64,000 nt of DNA from Phytophthora hibernalis (GCA_012656075.1 JAAKBF010000042.1:248001-312000), one strand, 5' to 3'; shown: positions 46,856 to 58,581, counted from the first letter of the stretch. The notes: generated from the letters alone by a model not told the origin. Translations and numbers: made by a program.

Positions 46856-48835
46856 ATGCCCCCCGACCTACCCGAAGAAGCGCGATTCCTAGAGGAGAAA
46901 AAAACACGCAAACAAAAGAGCGGGACATCAGATGCAAGAGACGAGATTGCGTCGGCGCATATGGATTTACCCACGTACGAGGAGCTGGTTCCACGCAGAG
47001 GTTACCGCTCCTGGGAACAGGTAGCGTTGGTTTTGGAAGCATACGCCCATTCTCAGGGCGTTCGCTTTCGAATTCGTTCAAGCAAGACGGTTGCTAAATG
47101 CAAAGGGTACGCAGCACTAACAATGTTCTAGTTCTGGCTCATACTAATCTATGATATTTACATTAATTCATCAACCCCCACGAGTTCAAGTTCGGGTTAA
47201 AAATTCGTTGTATCCACAGCGTTATGCAAGTCGTAGCGAGAGTGTACGTGACGCCCATTCTAACTTCACCGATTACAAAACGCGGTTTGATGCTACGGTT
47301 ACGAAGTTAGCGACTATGGACGAAGGAGCAATTTGGTGCATCGTTTAAAAAACGAGTGGCTTCTCCAAAAAAAACGTGCGGATAATAGCCGTGTTATTAC
47401 CTGGATCAACAACGTGTCGTCCGATGGCTCTGTTGCTGACAACGTAGCTGTCTATCTGATGCCCACATGAGCTCCAGCAAACCGCCACCTACGCGACGGA
47501 CGAGCTGGGTGAGTAGGCAGATGCATTTTGTTGGCATTTTGTTTATTCTAACAAACTGTAATGCTTTTCAAAGGGAAAGAGTTTCTTCACAAGTGATTCG
47601 AAATGTACTCCGACTTATGCAAAAAGACTCGATTGATCAAGAGTGCCTAAACCTTACTTCAAGTCTTGAAGCAACTAGATGGGACGACGCACTGGTGATA
47701 CAGGACGACCTTGATATCACATGCGGCATCGTCATCCAGACCGCAGTCCGGAAGCAGGCGTGTCAGCAGTGGGGGAACCTAGATCTTGATTTCACTCACG
47801 GGACCAACAACCTCGGCTTCCACTTAGATAAGGTAGCGATCAACGCAGTTGGTGCAGCGCTTTTATAGCAACGTTATCATATTAATGTTGTTAGTGCAAG
47901 GTTATTGATGGCGCTATTGCGACGTCATTTTTGCTGTTTTTGTGTTGGTGTATTGTAGGAGTATTATTGCTGCGTCGCCAACTGGACGTGGGATTTTGGT
48001 GCTAGCCTTTCTGGCATTGAGCGAGAGAGCGGACACCATGACTTCTGTGAACACAGTATTCCGCTTCTTCAAGGAGAAGAACCCACAAACACGGACCAAC
48101 ATCCAGACGTTTGGCATCGACAAGCACTTTGTGGAGCGGAGCGTTCTTGAAAAAGGTTTTCAAAGCCAAGGTTTTGCTATGTCAATTTCACGGCCCCGCT
48201 TACTGGATGAATCTGCTTGCAAGGCAAAGAGATACGGTCCAGTGCGGTTTCTGCCATATGCTATACAGCCTGTACTACAGGTGCAGAGCATTCACAACCC
48301 CGGATAAGTGCAATCACTAAACTGTACTGTTTTGTTTTGTGTTGTGATTTGAAAACCCGACTGAGACTACGTATTTGCGCTGGTATGAGGAGCTCAAAAC
48401 GTTTGCAGAATAGAAGCACCCTGCTTTACTTCAACGATAATTGGAGAGGTTGTCGGAGCATGGGGGCAATCTAGCTTCGCAGTACATACTTTTCAGCGGG
48501 GAATATGACGACAAATCGTATTGAGTCCAATTGGAATTTGCTAAACCGATTGTTGGGGGAAATACTAAAATCGACAAGATGGCGACTTCTTTGCTTACAC
48601 ATCAAGCCACTGTGATCACCCAAGTGATGTATGACATTCAGAGGCACGGCCGTTGATCTCGATCACCGGCGACCATCCATCATTTCACAAAAAAATTTCT
48701 TCTCTGATGAGTAAGCACGTGCATGAAAGCGTGCGTCGCCAACGTTTCATGATTCTGAAGAAAGACACAACATACGAACTTTTGTGGGAAGTGTTTTCAA
48801 AATGCAGAGCTTTAAGGTGTGACGATATTGCCTGA
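46856..48835 (+). pseudogene. Mutator-like transposase (SWIM-associated type), decayed
   Basis: An N-terminal FAR1-like segment reads YRSWEQVALVLEAYAHSQGVRFRIRSSKTV. The core follows: WDDALVIQDDLDITCGIVIQTAV, then DLDFTHGTNNLGFHL (first DDE Asp region), GRGILVLAFLALSERADT, FGIDKHFVERSVLEK (second Asp region), and one frame over AKVLLCQFHGPAYW. The C-terminal part (RIESNWNLLKRLLGE, LMSKHVHESVRRQRF) precedes where a SWIM finger is expected. Frames change at least five times, some of which may be introns, and stops are present. In autonomous elements this protein would cut at the inverted repeats. Confidence 0.75.
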
Positions 48836-49006
48836 CGTTACGTTAACACTCTTAGTCAGCCGGGTTACGGGAGCAAGACATGTCAAGTTGCATTTATCCG
48901 TTTAGAACGAAGCGAACGAAGTACTTGTGTCGTGCTTACTCACGGTAAGAAGTACAACATATCCAGATCTGTTTTCGACCCCGTGATCAAGAGACTAAGG
49001 ATACTA

Positions 49007-49072
49007 CACCAATGCACGGCGTTATTCACAAAGTCAGCACTCGAATTCAAAATGTGCACTCAAAATCAAAAC
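49007..49072 (+). repeat. Left terminal inverted repeat of the Tc1/mariner element
   Basis: Pairs with 50332-50399. Shared words include GTTATTCACAAAGTCAGCAC and TCGAATTCAAAATGTG. Confidence 0.9.
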
Positions 49073-49219
49073 TCACTGTATAATTTTATTATCATCTCAG
49101 TATTGTTTTTCGCAGGGAATATTGATTGGGTTTCAAATGCCCTTCTCGGCGGCGGAAACTTGGCGCCAATCAAAGCGCTCTCACAACCAACAAGATCACT
49201 TCCATTTTGGCGCCATGCC

Positions 49220-50205
49220 ACTCACCAAGTACAAGACCTACCCAAGATAAGTGCGCGCGGTCGTCCTCCGAGTGACGAAGGACGACTGCAAGACCGTGGC
49301 GGAGCTCCACGCCGTCAACGAGCGCACTGCATGGGGTGGATCAAGGCCGCCATGGACACTGACAAATATAGTGGCGACCAACACCAGCGCGGCGGGTCGA
49401 CTAAGAAGCTATGTGTTATTCACGTTAATTATCTGCTCGGCGAGCTCGAAACGACGCCAGAGCTGACGCTCGTACAGATGGCGGAGCTCGCCGAGCAGAA
49501 GTTTAACGGTGCCATCAATAGGAGACCGTGCGGCGGGCTCTTGATGCACGCAGCTTCATGCTGAAGAAAGTGCACCGCGACGTCGTGAACCGCAACAATG
49601 CGGTCAACAAGCAAAAACGTTACGAGTACGTGATCAAGTTTTACGAAGCGCTCGCTAACGCCAAGAAGGTTTTGTTTTTGAAACGAAATTCAATATGTTG
49701 TGCTCACGCGGACGTGGATGGAGCAAGCGCGGGCGACGCGCCGTTCAGACTGGGTTTGCCAGTAAAGGTAAAAATATTCATGTTATTGCCGTTATCTCGA
49801 GTACTGGTCTGGTCTATCAAGAGTCGCTGTTCGGCCCGTTCACTGCTAAACAAGCGAATGCGCTTAACCGAAGCTTCCCGCGCCACATCAAGGAGTCCAC
49901 CCTGCTTAACGATGTCGTGGTCGTGCTTGATAATGCCCCGTGCCACACCAACGCCAAGGACGTGTTCGCCGAAGAGGAGTTCAAGCCGCCGATATGCTGA
50001 GGCTGGGGCCCTACTCCCTATGCTGAACTGGATAGAGAAGGTCTTCTCTCTCTACAAGAGCGCTGTGAAACGCTTTCTTGCGCGGCAGCGTCCTGGCATT
50101 CTACGCGTCCCCGAAGGCACGGCCATTACGGATCACCGTGCCGGGTATCTCGAGCTTGCGGTAGACCCCTTTTGCCGAAGTGGTGACATCAGAGCTGTGC
50201 AATAG
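49220..50205 (+). pseudogene. Tc1/mariner transposase, decayed
   Basis: The catalytic core is readable in changing frames: FETKFNM, where the first Asp is normally found (DE-T-N-F-N type) and has been lost; GFASKGKNIHVIAVISSTGLVYQE; VVVLDNAPCHTNAKDVF (second Asp intact); and near 50025 NWIEKVFSLYKSAVKRFL in place of the usual NPIE (third acidic residue). Upstream helix-turn-helix sequence (VRAVVLRVTKDDCKTVAELHAV) is weakly visible. Frameshifts occur near 49550, 49690 and 50000. It is inactive by residue loss and by frame. Confidence 0.85.
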
Positions 50206-50331
50206 AGTGTTTTGTCATTCGCTGCCTCATCACCAACGTCTGCTCCGCTTCGAGGACATGGAAGTCGGAACATAATTTGTCGATCAGATATGAGACGTAT
50301 TATTAATTTCAAAGGTAATACATCTGATAGG

Positions 50332-50399
50332 TTTTGGATTTTGAGTGCGCACATTTTGAATTCGAGTGCTGACTTTGTGAATAACGCCGTGCATTGGCG
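50332..50399 (+). repeat. Right terminal inverted repeat of the Tc1/mariner element
   Basis: The complement of 49007-49072, ending GCCGTGCATTGGCG before the TA at 50400. Confidence 0.9.
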
Positions 50400-50605
50400 T
50401 ATCAAGCGAAACATTCTACAACAAAATCCAACTTTGGGAGGAGATGATCACAAAGCTTACTGATGGCGAGCAGGTCAATTCGTATCCTGACGATGCAGTA
50501 TCTTCTGGCTAAGCGGATACGCTATACTCGGAAGCATAACAGGACGTAGAATTAGACGCGGAACTCGCATTAGATGGGAACGACTACTTTCTAGATCTGG
50601 ACAAT

Positions 50606-51073
50606 ATGATGGAGGTTGATGAAGACACATGGTTAGAGATAGCATTCCTTCCTGCAGCGCAAATGGTGACCTCGACTACGCTATCGATGGAAACGGGGTC
50701 ACCACCAGCAACGTTAGTACAACAAGAGTCAACCTTATCGATAGAAACGTCGTCACCACCAACCCAACAAGCGGCAACATTAAAGACTACATCCTCACTG
50801 CCTGATGATAACCCAGAATCAGGCAGCACACCAAGGTTGCTTCAGGGACCGGAGTGGAATCTTGCAGACCTGTACTCATGTCTTTCTACCTCTCAAATTT
50901 CATTGGATACGTCGGATGTGTCTGAGCTATCACAGGCCATTATCAACGACGGCACCGACGCAACCAATTCTAACGCTGGTTTCAATGGGGCCGATTTTGG
51001 CTCTGTGACCTTGCAAGGAAATGCAGCTAAAAAATTCCGAGACCCAATCGCTAAACATGACTGCACAGCATGA
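50606..51073 (+). pseudogene. Acidic Ser/Thr-rich linker ORF
   Basis: A 155-codon open frame (MMEVDEDTWLEIAFLPAAQ, then STTLSMETGSPPATLVQQES repeated in a variant) with low-complexity composition. It lies between the Mutator-like transposase and the Ulp1-like domain, so it may be the disordered linker of one large protein. No catalytic motif is seen. Confidence 0.4.
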
Positions 51074-51643
51074 CAAGTAGGTAGCATTAGTTACGCTGGG
51101 GGCTGGAGTGGAGTCGTTGATGAGATGAATCTGCCTCCTCACATTGTGGGAAAACCGAGAGAGCAAAATATTAGACACTGGGATTCACGTGGGGTTATGT
51201 GACGGTACATTACTGTGTCCTATCCGAAAGGATTGACTATCAACGTTGTGAGACTGATGCAATGGGAAACTCATACACAAAACTTAGGTCGTGTGAAAGA
51301 AGTGCTGGAAGACATGTAGACCTCGCTGATTCCGACTCGGAGGCCGAAGGTAGCACTGTGGTGAAGTTGAGGATGAACCTGGGCTACTTTTCAAGGTACG
51401 GACATTTAGTGTTGCTCTATATCAACGTTACACTTAATGTTGCTCGATATCGTTGCGACAACTAATTTGGGTATGTTATTAGCCGCTGTGGTTTAGATAT
51501 GAGGTCATTCTGTGACGTGACGAAGCTCGCAAGCGCATGGACGCGAGACATGGCTTGGTTAAGTCAAATGGGACCTGTGGAATGTTTGGCAGTGATGACA
51601 CGTATAGTGAACATAAACGTGCTCGGCCGCAACTTCAGACAAG

Positions 51644-52528
51644 ATGGCAACTGAGATTATGGCAAAGTATGAACTTGCTTCTCTTGCCTCCAAGTACTCA
51701 CTGCGAACAAAGAATGCATTCATTCATTTCCGTGAAGTTGTCGGGGCTGAAGCGCGTACGGAGTGGCTGACTAGAGCAGCTGTCATTGCCGCAATTTGCG
51801 ATGGACGGAATGATTGTCTTGTGACTTCGACGCATGATCGGTGGGCATTTTCCTAAACATAGAAGTCTCTTCCAGTGCTTCCTAAAAATATATGTTACTA
51901 ACAATATATTGCCATAATATGCGGCGCATAATTGATTTCCTGAGCAAGATGATACCCTACAATAATTGATTGTTCAACCCAGTTACTTGACGAATTTTAC
52001 CCAATCACGAGTACGATAAACTGGATTTTGACCAATGAAATCATCCATTAAAAATTGCAATAATTGATGTTTCAATCTTCGTTTTCAGATGCAATAATTT
52101 AGGGTGGGCTATGGACCACCCTCCGCTTCCATAGTATTTTAGGAAGCACTGATCTCTTCTCGTTCAAACTGGTAGTTGTGCCAGTCAACAGTCACGGCGT
52201 GCACTGGATCACTATTCATAACGATAGTGTTGATGTCCTCTTGTACGACCCTCTAGGTTTGTCTACGCACCACGAGCAGCTTACTCGAACATGGGAAATC
52301 TATATCCTACCATTTTTACAGCCACGGGCGAACGTGTGCTGAAAAAGGCCAGCACATATACTGAAACATACGATATCGCGCCCTAAACAACCCGGCGGTA
52401 TAAGCTGCGGAATTATGGTGCTAGCAATGATGTATACGTACGCTCGTGTTGCTACTCGAGGATTCGACCTAAACACCGTGATTGTAGACTATACCAAGGT
52501 TATGCGCCTTCGATTTGTTTCCTCGTAA
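51644..52528 (+). pseudogene. Ulp1-like cysteine protease split by a hAT MITE
   Basis: The N-terminal half (51644-51856) reads LASKYSLRTKNAFIHFREVV...WLTRAAVIAAICDG. After the MITE the protease core resumes: FSFKLVVVPVNSHGVHWITI (catalytic His), DVLLYDPLG (Asp) and KQPGGISCGIMVLAMMYTY (Cys), ending at a TAA at 52526. If the 279-bp insert and one target copy are ignored, the flanking sequence runs into the core without a gap. One frame change before the insertion and an in-frame TGA at 52340 show that the gene is also broken independently. It is the second Ulp1-type relic in the window (compare 9521-10406). Confidence 0.8.
51873..52151. mobile_element. hAT MITE inside the Ulp1-like gene
   Basis: The terminal repeats read CAGTGCTTCCTAAAA from both ends (15 bp perfect), the CAGTG start being typical of hAT elements. 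The flanks GTCTCTTC (51865-51872) and ATCTCTTC (52152-52159) form an 8-bp target duplication with one mismatch. The interior is AT-rich with no coding capacity. Confidence 0.92.
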
Positions 52529-54179
52529 CGTGCGGGTCTCTGATCTACGTAACAGATGAGGACAATGATGAGTCGGCCCGCACTACTGACAGTGAATAGG
52601 CCAACGTCTTCAAACCAAGTGCGGCGGTAAAACGATAACAACCTGGATCTCTACAGAGCAATTTTAATGTATTAGAGCAATGTCAATGTATTTGTGAAAC
52701 GTTAATGTATTGGTGCAACGTTAATGCATTAATGCAACGCTAAACGTGTATTGCCGGAATGTATACGATGAGCTAAGAGCCGCAGATATATCATCCCTTA
52801 TGCGTCGATGTAACGGAGATCACACGTCCGTTGCTGGCGTTAGAAAATCCAGAGCAAGGAGCGCCAGTCCTCGATCGCATGGGTGCGGCCATAGCTGCGT
52901 AGTTTCCAGCTAAGCACTGTACATCAGTGAGTAGAGTAGAGCAGAGCAGAATATCGTAGTTTGCCCATTTTATTTAATTCAGTCTACAATTTGCATCCTA
53001 GCACGCAACTAGATCAAGCCTCAAGGCCAAACACTACCAAGGGCAAGACATTCGGTTTATGTAATATAGATGCCAAAGCCACTCTCATCAGTTTTATCGC
53101 CTACAGGATATGCCTGCAATTCTAGGCTTGGGTATGGATGACAACGAATCAATAATGGTCATAAGTCGGTAATGATTTTGCCGACAGATACTGTAGTGGA
53201 TGCCAAGCGTTTCAGCTTGAATTCCGCCCCAGTTGACACAAGAGAATGATCACAGACAACATCACAGAGTCCTGCGGCAGCCAGCCGAGGACAAGGGCAA
53301 CTTTGTGTTGATCGCTGGTCGGGTAGCCAGTGGCTGACTCAGCTTACTTGAAGGAACATGTTAGCTAGGATATTTTTCCTCTAGGCGATGGGCGGTGGAG
53401 ACAGTCTGGCTTCTGGAAGCAGCGCTGTCCACTTCGGTCCGCCTATTAGGTTGATTGGCATAGCAACTAGCTATGCATCTACTCTGAGCGAGAGCCACCT
53501 CTCACTCTTCATCTTTCGCCATCAACCTCGCAAGTTGTTGTTTGGTGTCCATCAATACATTAGGCTACCTTTCCGTGCGGGCTCAGCCCCGCATCGTAGT
53601 GTGTTGGTGTTTTTCAGATATCCAGATCCGGGATATACTACAGATCCGAAGACGTGGCCGATCACGTTCACCTCCTTTAGCGGGCGTGCAAGTTGATTGG
53701 ATCTCCTAGTTTCGAGTAGTGGGAGATAGCAATGTGGTTCTACGAAAACACAGCTTCTCGCACTTGTTTGTATCCCTTAATACTCCTAAGCGAGGCAACG
53801 TTTTGGTAAATACAACGTTGCATGAATCCAGTACCTTAACTCTAGCTGAACGAATCCTGCTAGGTCTACACAACGTGCGGGTGATTAACTACCATCCCGT
53901 GCCATTGTTAAAACAAGCCACCTCAAACTCATACGCATGGGGTTGGGGTTACGTTGTACTCATTTACCTCATGTGTTGGGTACAGTGCTACCCCTCGTTA
54001 TGCGCACTGGGATCAGCAAAGTGATTTTATAGGGATATTATATAGAAACAGCGATTTGGTTGAAATTGCGATGATTTCTAAACTGATTTAACGGGGTATT
54101 GGATTATCGAGGTTGACGAAGTCGATAACGTTGCAGGAAAATTGTTGTGGCATTACAATAATTTACGATTTAACGTTGC
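52529..54179. other. 3' part of the Mutator-like region; no gene recognised
   Basis: Holds AATGTATT and CAACGTTAATG repeats at 52665-52745 and AACGTTGC at 53814, 54127 and 54172. The plus-strand frames at 53388-53696 and 53719-54024 have no known motif. Confidence 0.4.
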
Positions 54180-55174
54180 AGGAACGCATTACATGAACCG
54201 CGTTGTGATCTATTTTGAGCAGGTGCGAGGACAGCGTTAGAGCCCCAACGAAGAGGAAGGCTCTCCTGAAGTTCAGGCCCGCTTTTCTAAATCTGAAATT
54301 CCTCACTAAAAATTTAAGACTTTAGTCTCAGCATACATCAACGTATCTCGGAACTTGGGCTGCATGTTTTCGTTCTACCGAATACGGATCTGCGGTTAGA
54401 ACGTGAACGATGTCATCGCTTGCTCTGATAAGTTACCAGTATATTGTATTGTGCTTTGCAACCAGTTTGTCCAGCTATATCGTGCAGTAGTGATCGTACT
54501 TACCGCGAAATCATAGAGACTTTGTGTTTCATGCACTAATATTTCTACAAGAGCAGAAAATGGCACGTCTAGAAAGTGCCAAAGCAAACACAAGTCGTGC
54601 TAGGGCTGTTGGAACGCTTTCAGATCACACAGGCACATCATGGGGGAGTATGAGTTACAGAATTCGTACTTGAGTACCCTATAGAGTGCAAAAACGCGAG
54701 CGTTAGCGCATGCCCGCCCTTCCCTAGCGTGGTCTCGTACACGTGTCAAAACCGCACCTTCAAATGGAAAAAATTGACGGAGTTACAGCGACTTGTTCAA
54801 GTGTCCCAAACCTTTTGTGCGCAGCGTAGTGCTACAAGCTGTTTTATGGCGCCCACTGCTATTCGTAACGCTATGATCTATTTCCAGATCTCTCTAATAT
54901 TTTGTAGCAGATCCAAGGGTCCCAGAGCCTTGGCGATCCCTGGTTGCCGACCGAGTCGAGTCCTGCCTGACCGGACTCGATGCTTGCTTGCTGCCAATGG
55001 AGAAGATTCCGTCGGAGAAGAGAATGCGCAAGCTGGTGTTTGCGCAACACCGAGGAGCATTGACCACGAGGGCACCGAGGTAGAGCATGTTTGGATAAGG
55101 ACTTGAATTTCACTTTTGCTTTCACTTTCTAGTGCGGAATTGACTACACAGTTAATTTTAGCAGCCTAAGACCG
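54180..55174. other. Leader of the gypsy-type relic; no gene recognised
   Basis: It may contain the 5' LTR or leader of the downstream element, but without a partner LTR this cannot be shown. TAGGGCTGTT at 54601 resembles the end of the hAT element at 11019; no partner end was found. Confidence 0.35.
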
Positions 55175-56990
55175 CAATGGCTGACACGACGCAACGCGAC
55201 GCGGACGGTGACGTCGTGATGGGTGTGAGCTAACCTGTGTTCGAGTTCATCAAGGCCCAGAAGCTGGGGGACTGGGTCCAGGCGGCAATTGTCAAGTGGC
55301 GTAAGGCGAGGACCCAGTACGTGTCTCGCATGCGCCAGCGCTGCGCGGACAGCGGTGAGTCGCTTGCGGACAGCGCTCGCCTCCGTGGAGAACTCGTTTG
55401 ACCCGAAACTGCTCGAGGGGCTTAGCCTTTACGAGCTGCAAACAACGGTGAAGGAAGTGACGGACGACCAGCTCGCCAAGATGATCAACGACCGCACCAA
55501 CAATGTCATGAACGAGTTCGTCAGGGACCTGGATGTTTTTTCGCAAGCATCTCAAGATGGACCTGAGGGAAGTCGACATCGACGCCCGAGTCCTGAAGTA
55601 TTAGCGCGACTTCTCTGAGCTGATCGAGCAGCATGCATTTGGCCGCCTGCCGGCTGTTGGTCTTCCGAGCGACAACATGTTCGGGGATCGCATGAAGTTA
55701 CGCTGCAAGATTCTGCTGAACAAACTGGAGCCGCAAGTTCTGCGCGATGACGTGCAGAGGTATGTCAAGTATGAATGCCGCTCGGCCAAGAAGAACGATT
55801 TCGAGCTGTTCAGGATCACCAAGGAGCGTACGCGAACGCAGCACAGGTATCCCGTGCTGAGTATGGAGTACAAGCAGACGGCAGACAAGGGTAGCGACAG
55901 GAATCCTCCGGTCAAGGACGTCAAGTCCCGCCAAGAGGATGAGCAGCGTGGCGGTGACGGACACAAGGAGTTGAAGACAAATTCCAGTCTGTCGGCGACG
56001 CGAGACAGGAGCGCCGGTCCGCCAGCAGCGGGCTGCCTCCATTGTGTGGGTGCTCATTGGTTGCGCAGTGTCCTGCGGCATCTGAAAACGATGCCGCCGG
56101 CCACTGGAAAAGTTGCACTCTCAGCGTGATGGGTCCAGTCCGCGGGTGAAGACGGTGCGCAAAGATCAGTGCCGGGGTCCAAAGACCGGCCAAGTACTTG
56201 TGAATGGGATGATGACTGCCCCGTACTGTGCCGACTCGGGGTCTGATCGCAGTGTCATTCCTAAGGGTCTGGTCGATGAGTTGGTGGGGTTGGGCAGCGA
56301 CGTCAGGCTCACTTTGCTATCCAACCCGATCGTGGTAACAGTGGCCGGTGGCGGTCAGGTGGAATGCGCACAGGAGGTGGTGGTTGATTTGCACTTGCAG
56401 ACTGCCGCGTCATGGTGCATGTCGCAAATATCTCATGCCTGGTAATGAGCGGCGGCGAGACGGAGTTTTTGCTTGGCAACGACACGCTCAAGTCGCTCGG
56501 GATCGACGTGCATCGGCAACTGGAGCAGATCGCCGGCGGGGACGTGATGACCGACGACGACCCTTTCGAGCCTGAAGCGCCGCCAGCCGATACTGATGTA
56601 GGGATGACATGCTAACAGCTGTATTGCGCGAAGGTTTCGATCCTTGTTTGTATCAGGAGCTGCGGCAACTGGTGCTCGAGTACCGAGACATTTTCGCTCT
56701 CGACGTTGGCGATAATCCGCCTGCTGGTGTGGAGCCGCTGACCGTGACGATGAAGTCGGATGCATTTCCGTTCCGTGCAAAGCCGCGCAAATATGCGCCT
56801 GTGCAGCGTGAGTTCCTGCGTACGGAGCTACATCGCCTTGAGACTCTCGGATCACGCCAGTCCCCACGCCAGTCTCCACGCCAGTCCCCACGCCAGTTCC
56901 CACGCCAGTCCCCTCGTGAGTCACCGCACACAAAGCTTGAACGCCAACGGGTGAACTCGATGCCAACCGTGTGCTGACCGTCCCGACTGG
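55175..56990 (+). mobile_element. Ty3/gypsy retrotransposon relic, truncated in RT
   Basis: Gag begins near 55176 (MADTTQRDADGDVVMGV) and shows DPKLLEGLSLYELQTTVKEV, then a degenerate zinc knuckle (CLHCVGAHWLRSV). The retropepsin follows: APYCADSGSDRSVIPKGLVD with the catalytic DSG, and FLLGNDTLKSLGID. The start of reverse transcriptase is seen in REGFDPCLYQELRQLVLEYRDIFAL...VEPLTVTMKSDAFPFRAKPRKY. The sequence then turns into a short 12-bp tandem repeat and ends at 56976, so polymerase, RNase H and integrase are missing. Stops in gag and frame changes at about 55400, 55600 and 56110 show decay. Confidence 0.85.
56853..56935 (+). repeat. 12-bp tandem repeat at the truncation point
   Basis: About six copies of CACGCCAGTCCC with small changes encode a run of RQSP. 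The repeat starts exactly where similarity to reverse transcriptase ends. Confidence 0.85.
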
Positions 56991-57037
56991 ATGAGTGTTG
57001 AAGCGAGCAACGGCTTCCCAAGTCCAGTGCGTATAAC

Positions 57038-57870
57038 TTGGTCGCCCGTGACCGTAGTGTTAACCTGAAGCGAGAAGGAGCGCGTGCCAACTCGATCAAG
57101 ATCACAGCAGAGGCACTGCTGCTGCTGGAGGGCTATCTGAACGAGAACAGCACGTTCACGGCAGCAGCGATGGCGACCATGCTGCTCCTAGACATCGGGG
57201 TAAAGCTGTCACCCTCCACGATTAGTCGGCATTTGGTGGGGATGGCGTACACCGTCAAGCAGATTCGTATTGAACCCTCAACTTGCAATAACGACGACAG
57301 CAAAGCAAAACGGCAGGCATTTTCAAAAGCCCTCCTGCAACACCAAAACACGGGAACGAGACAAACTACAACGTATATTGCACGCGCAACCAAGGACGAG
57401 CTAAGAGAGGAACTCGCGCTTCCGTCATGTTACCGCCGTCAAAAGGGCCAAACCTACATATTCAATGCGCTGTAAATTCCAGCATTGGTCTTGTCCATCA
57501 TCGTCTTCAGCAAGGCAGTATCCAGATGGACTGCAACGCTGAATTCGTAGAAGTGATCTACCAAAAAGTGAAAGAATCCGAGGTGTTCCGAGCGAGGTTT
57601 AGCGACAAGAGGGTTGTCATTGTCCTCCACAACGCGCCATCGCACAGCTAAACTGTGCAGCGCGTTGATGAGCACGTGGACATGGTGCTATTGAGACTGG
57701 GCCCTTATTCTTCGATGTGTAACCCCATTGAGGGGTTCTTCAGCGTGTTCAAGTCGGAAGTCAAGAGCTGTCTGGTAGTTGATCGAGAGGCAATCTCAGA
57801 TAGACGTCGCGGTGTTCACCGCGACGAAAATGGTGAGCGTCAAATGCAATTCTTGGAGCGTGCAGCGTGA
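57038..57870 (+). pseudogene. Second Tc1-type transposase relic
   Basis: The N-terminal DNA-binding part reads ITAEALLLLEGYLNENSTFTAAAMATMLLLDIGVKLSPSTISRHL. The core follows after a frame change near 57425: PPSKGPNLHIQCAVNSSIGLVHH, IVLHNAPSHS, where the second Asp is replaced by His, and LLRLGPYSSMCNPIEGFFSVFKSEVK with NPIE intact. The first catalytic box reads YIARATKDEL rather than DE-x-N-F. A stop follows NAPSHS. It is clearly a different family from the element at 49007-50399. No inverted repeats were found around it. Confidence 0.85.
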
Positions 57871-58581
57871 GTTAGCATGCGCTGCATGACGCCTACATTG
57901 GTGAGGCGGATGGAACTGCACTGCCACGAAGCCGTCATAGCCGCAAGGGACAACAAGAACATGCGCAATGGAACATGAGTTGCTTGGGGGCATTCCGGCT
58001 TTGCTTGCTCTTTTGAAGTGTTGGTGTAAACTACACAAGTAACCCAACGTGAATGGTGTCTTCACGCGCTTGTTCCATCTAGAATACAGTAAACATTAGC
58101 CCGCAATCGTCACGACCAGTACAGCACCATACACACCACATCCATCCCCTCCTGGTGCCTTTGCGTGCTCTCTTCCTCCCCCGGTGTTCTCACCTCCAGA
58201 TACTGCGGCATGTTCCAGCGTGCGGAATGGTTCGTCGCGACTGCTCGCTTGCTTGCCATTTAGTCCGAGTTTGGCCAGTAAAGTACAAGCTACAGTATTA
58301 GTGCTCAAAACGACTATACGGTACTGGAAGATTGATATTTTAGATTCGCCGCATATTGTGTCCTTATGTAAAACCTGTAGGTACGCTTTAAAAATCTCCA
58401 GACGAAAATAAATTGCACCGAATTGCTTTTCTTTCTTCCCCGAGCTAGCACAGCATTCCGCACGCAACACAAATCTAGCTTACAGTAGTGAAAAGCCACC
58501 ACCGAAAGAAGTATCAGTAAGGCATAGCCTCCAGCGATACCTGACCTGTCGGCCGACATGCTGCCGAAAGTGACGATGCTC
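57871..58581. other. No recognised gene
   Basis: Non-coding stretch between the Tc1-type relic and the third effector copy. No repeat ends found. Confidence 0.5.

Larger units (their letters stand above)
49007..50399 (+). mobile_element. Tc1/mariner-type element nested in the Mutator-like region
   Basis: Long inverted repeats of about 65-70 bp bound the element. The left begins CACCAATGCACGGCGTTATT; the right is its complement with one early mismatch and a 2-base indel. TA flanks both sides (49005-49006, 50400-50401). The interior encodes a decayed transposase. It interrupts the sequence just after the Mutator-like transposase. Confidence 0.92.
44892..54179 (+). mobile_element. Large Mutator-like region with Ulp1 protease, nested insertions
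   Basis: Limits are set by the recurring word AACGTTGC, not by proven ends; terminal inverted repeats and a target duplication were not found. Inside, on the plus strand, lie a low-complexity Pro/Ala/Lys ORF region, a Mutator-like transposase, an acidic linker and a Ulp1-like protease. A Tc1/mariner element (49007-50399) and a hAT MITE (51873-52151) have inserted into it. Fusion or linkage of Mutator transposases with Ulp1 proteases is known from plants (Kaonashi-type elements) and is plausible here. All coding parts carry stops or shifts. Confidence 0.65.

Noticed and set aside
54601..54620. TAGGGCTGTT as an end of another hAT element
   Set aside because: No partner end and no target duplication were found.
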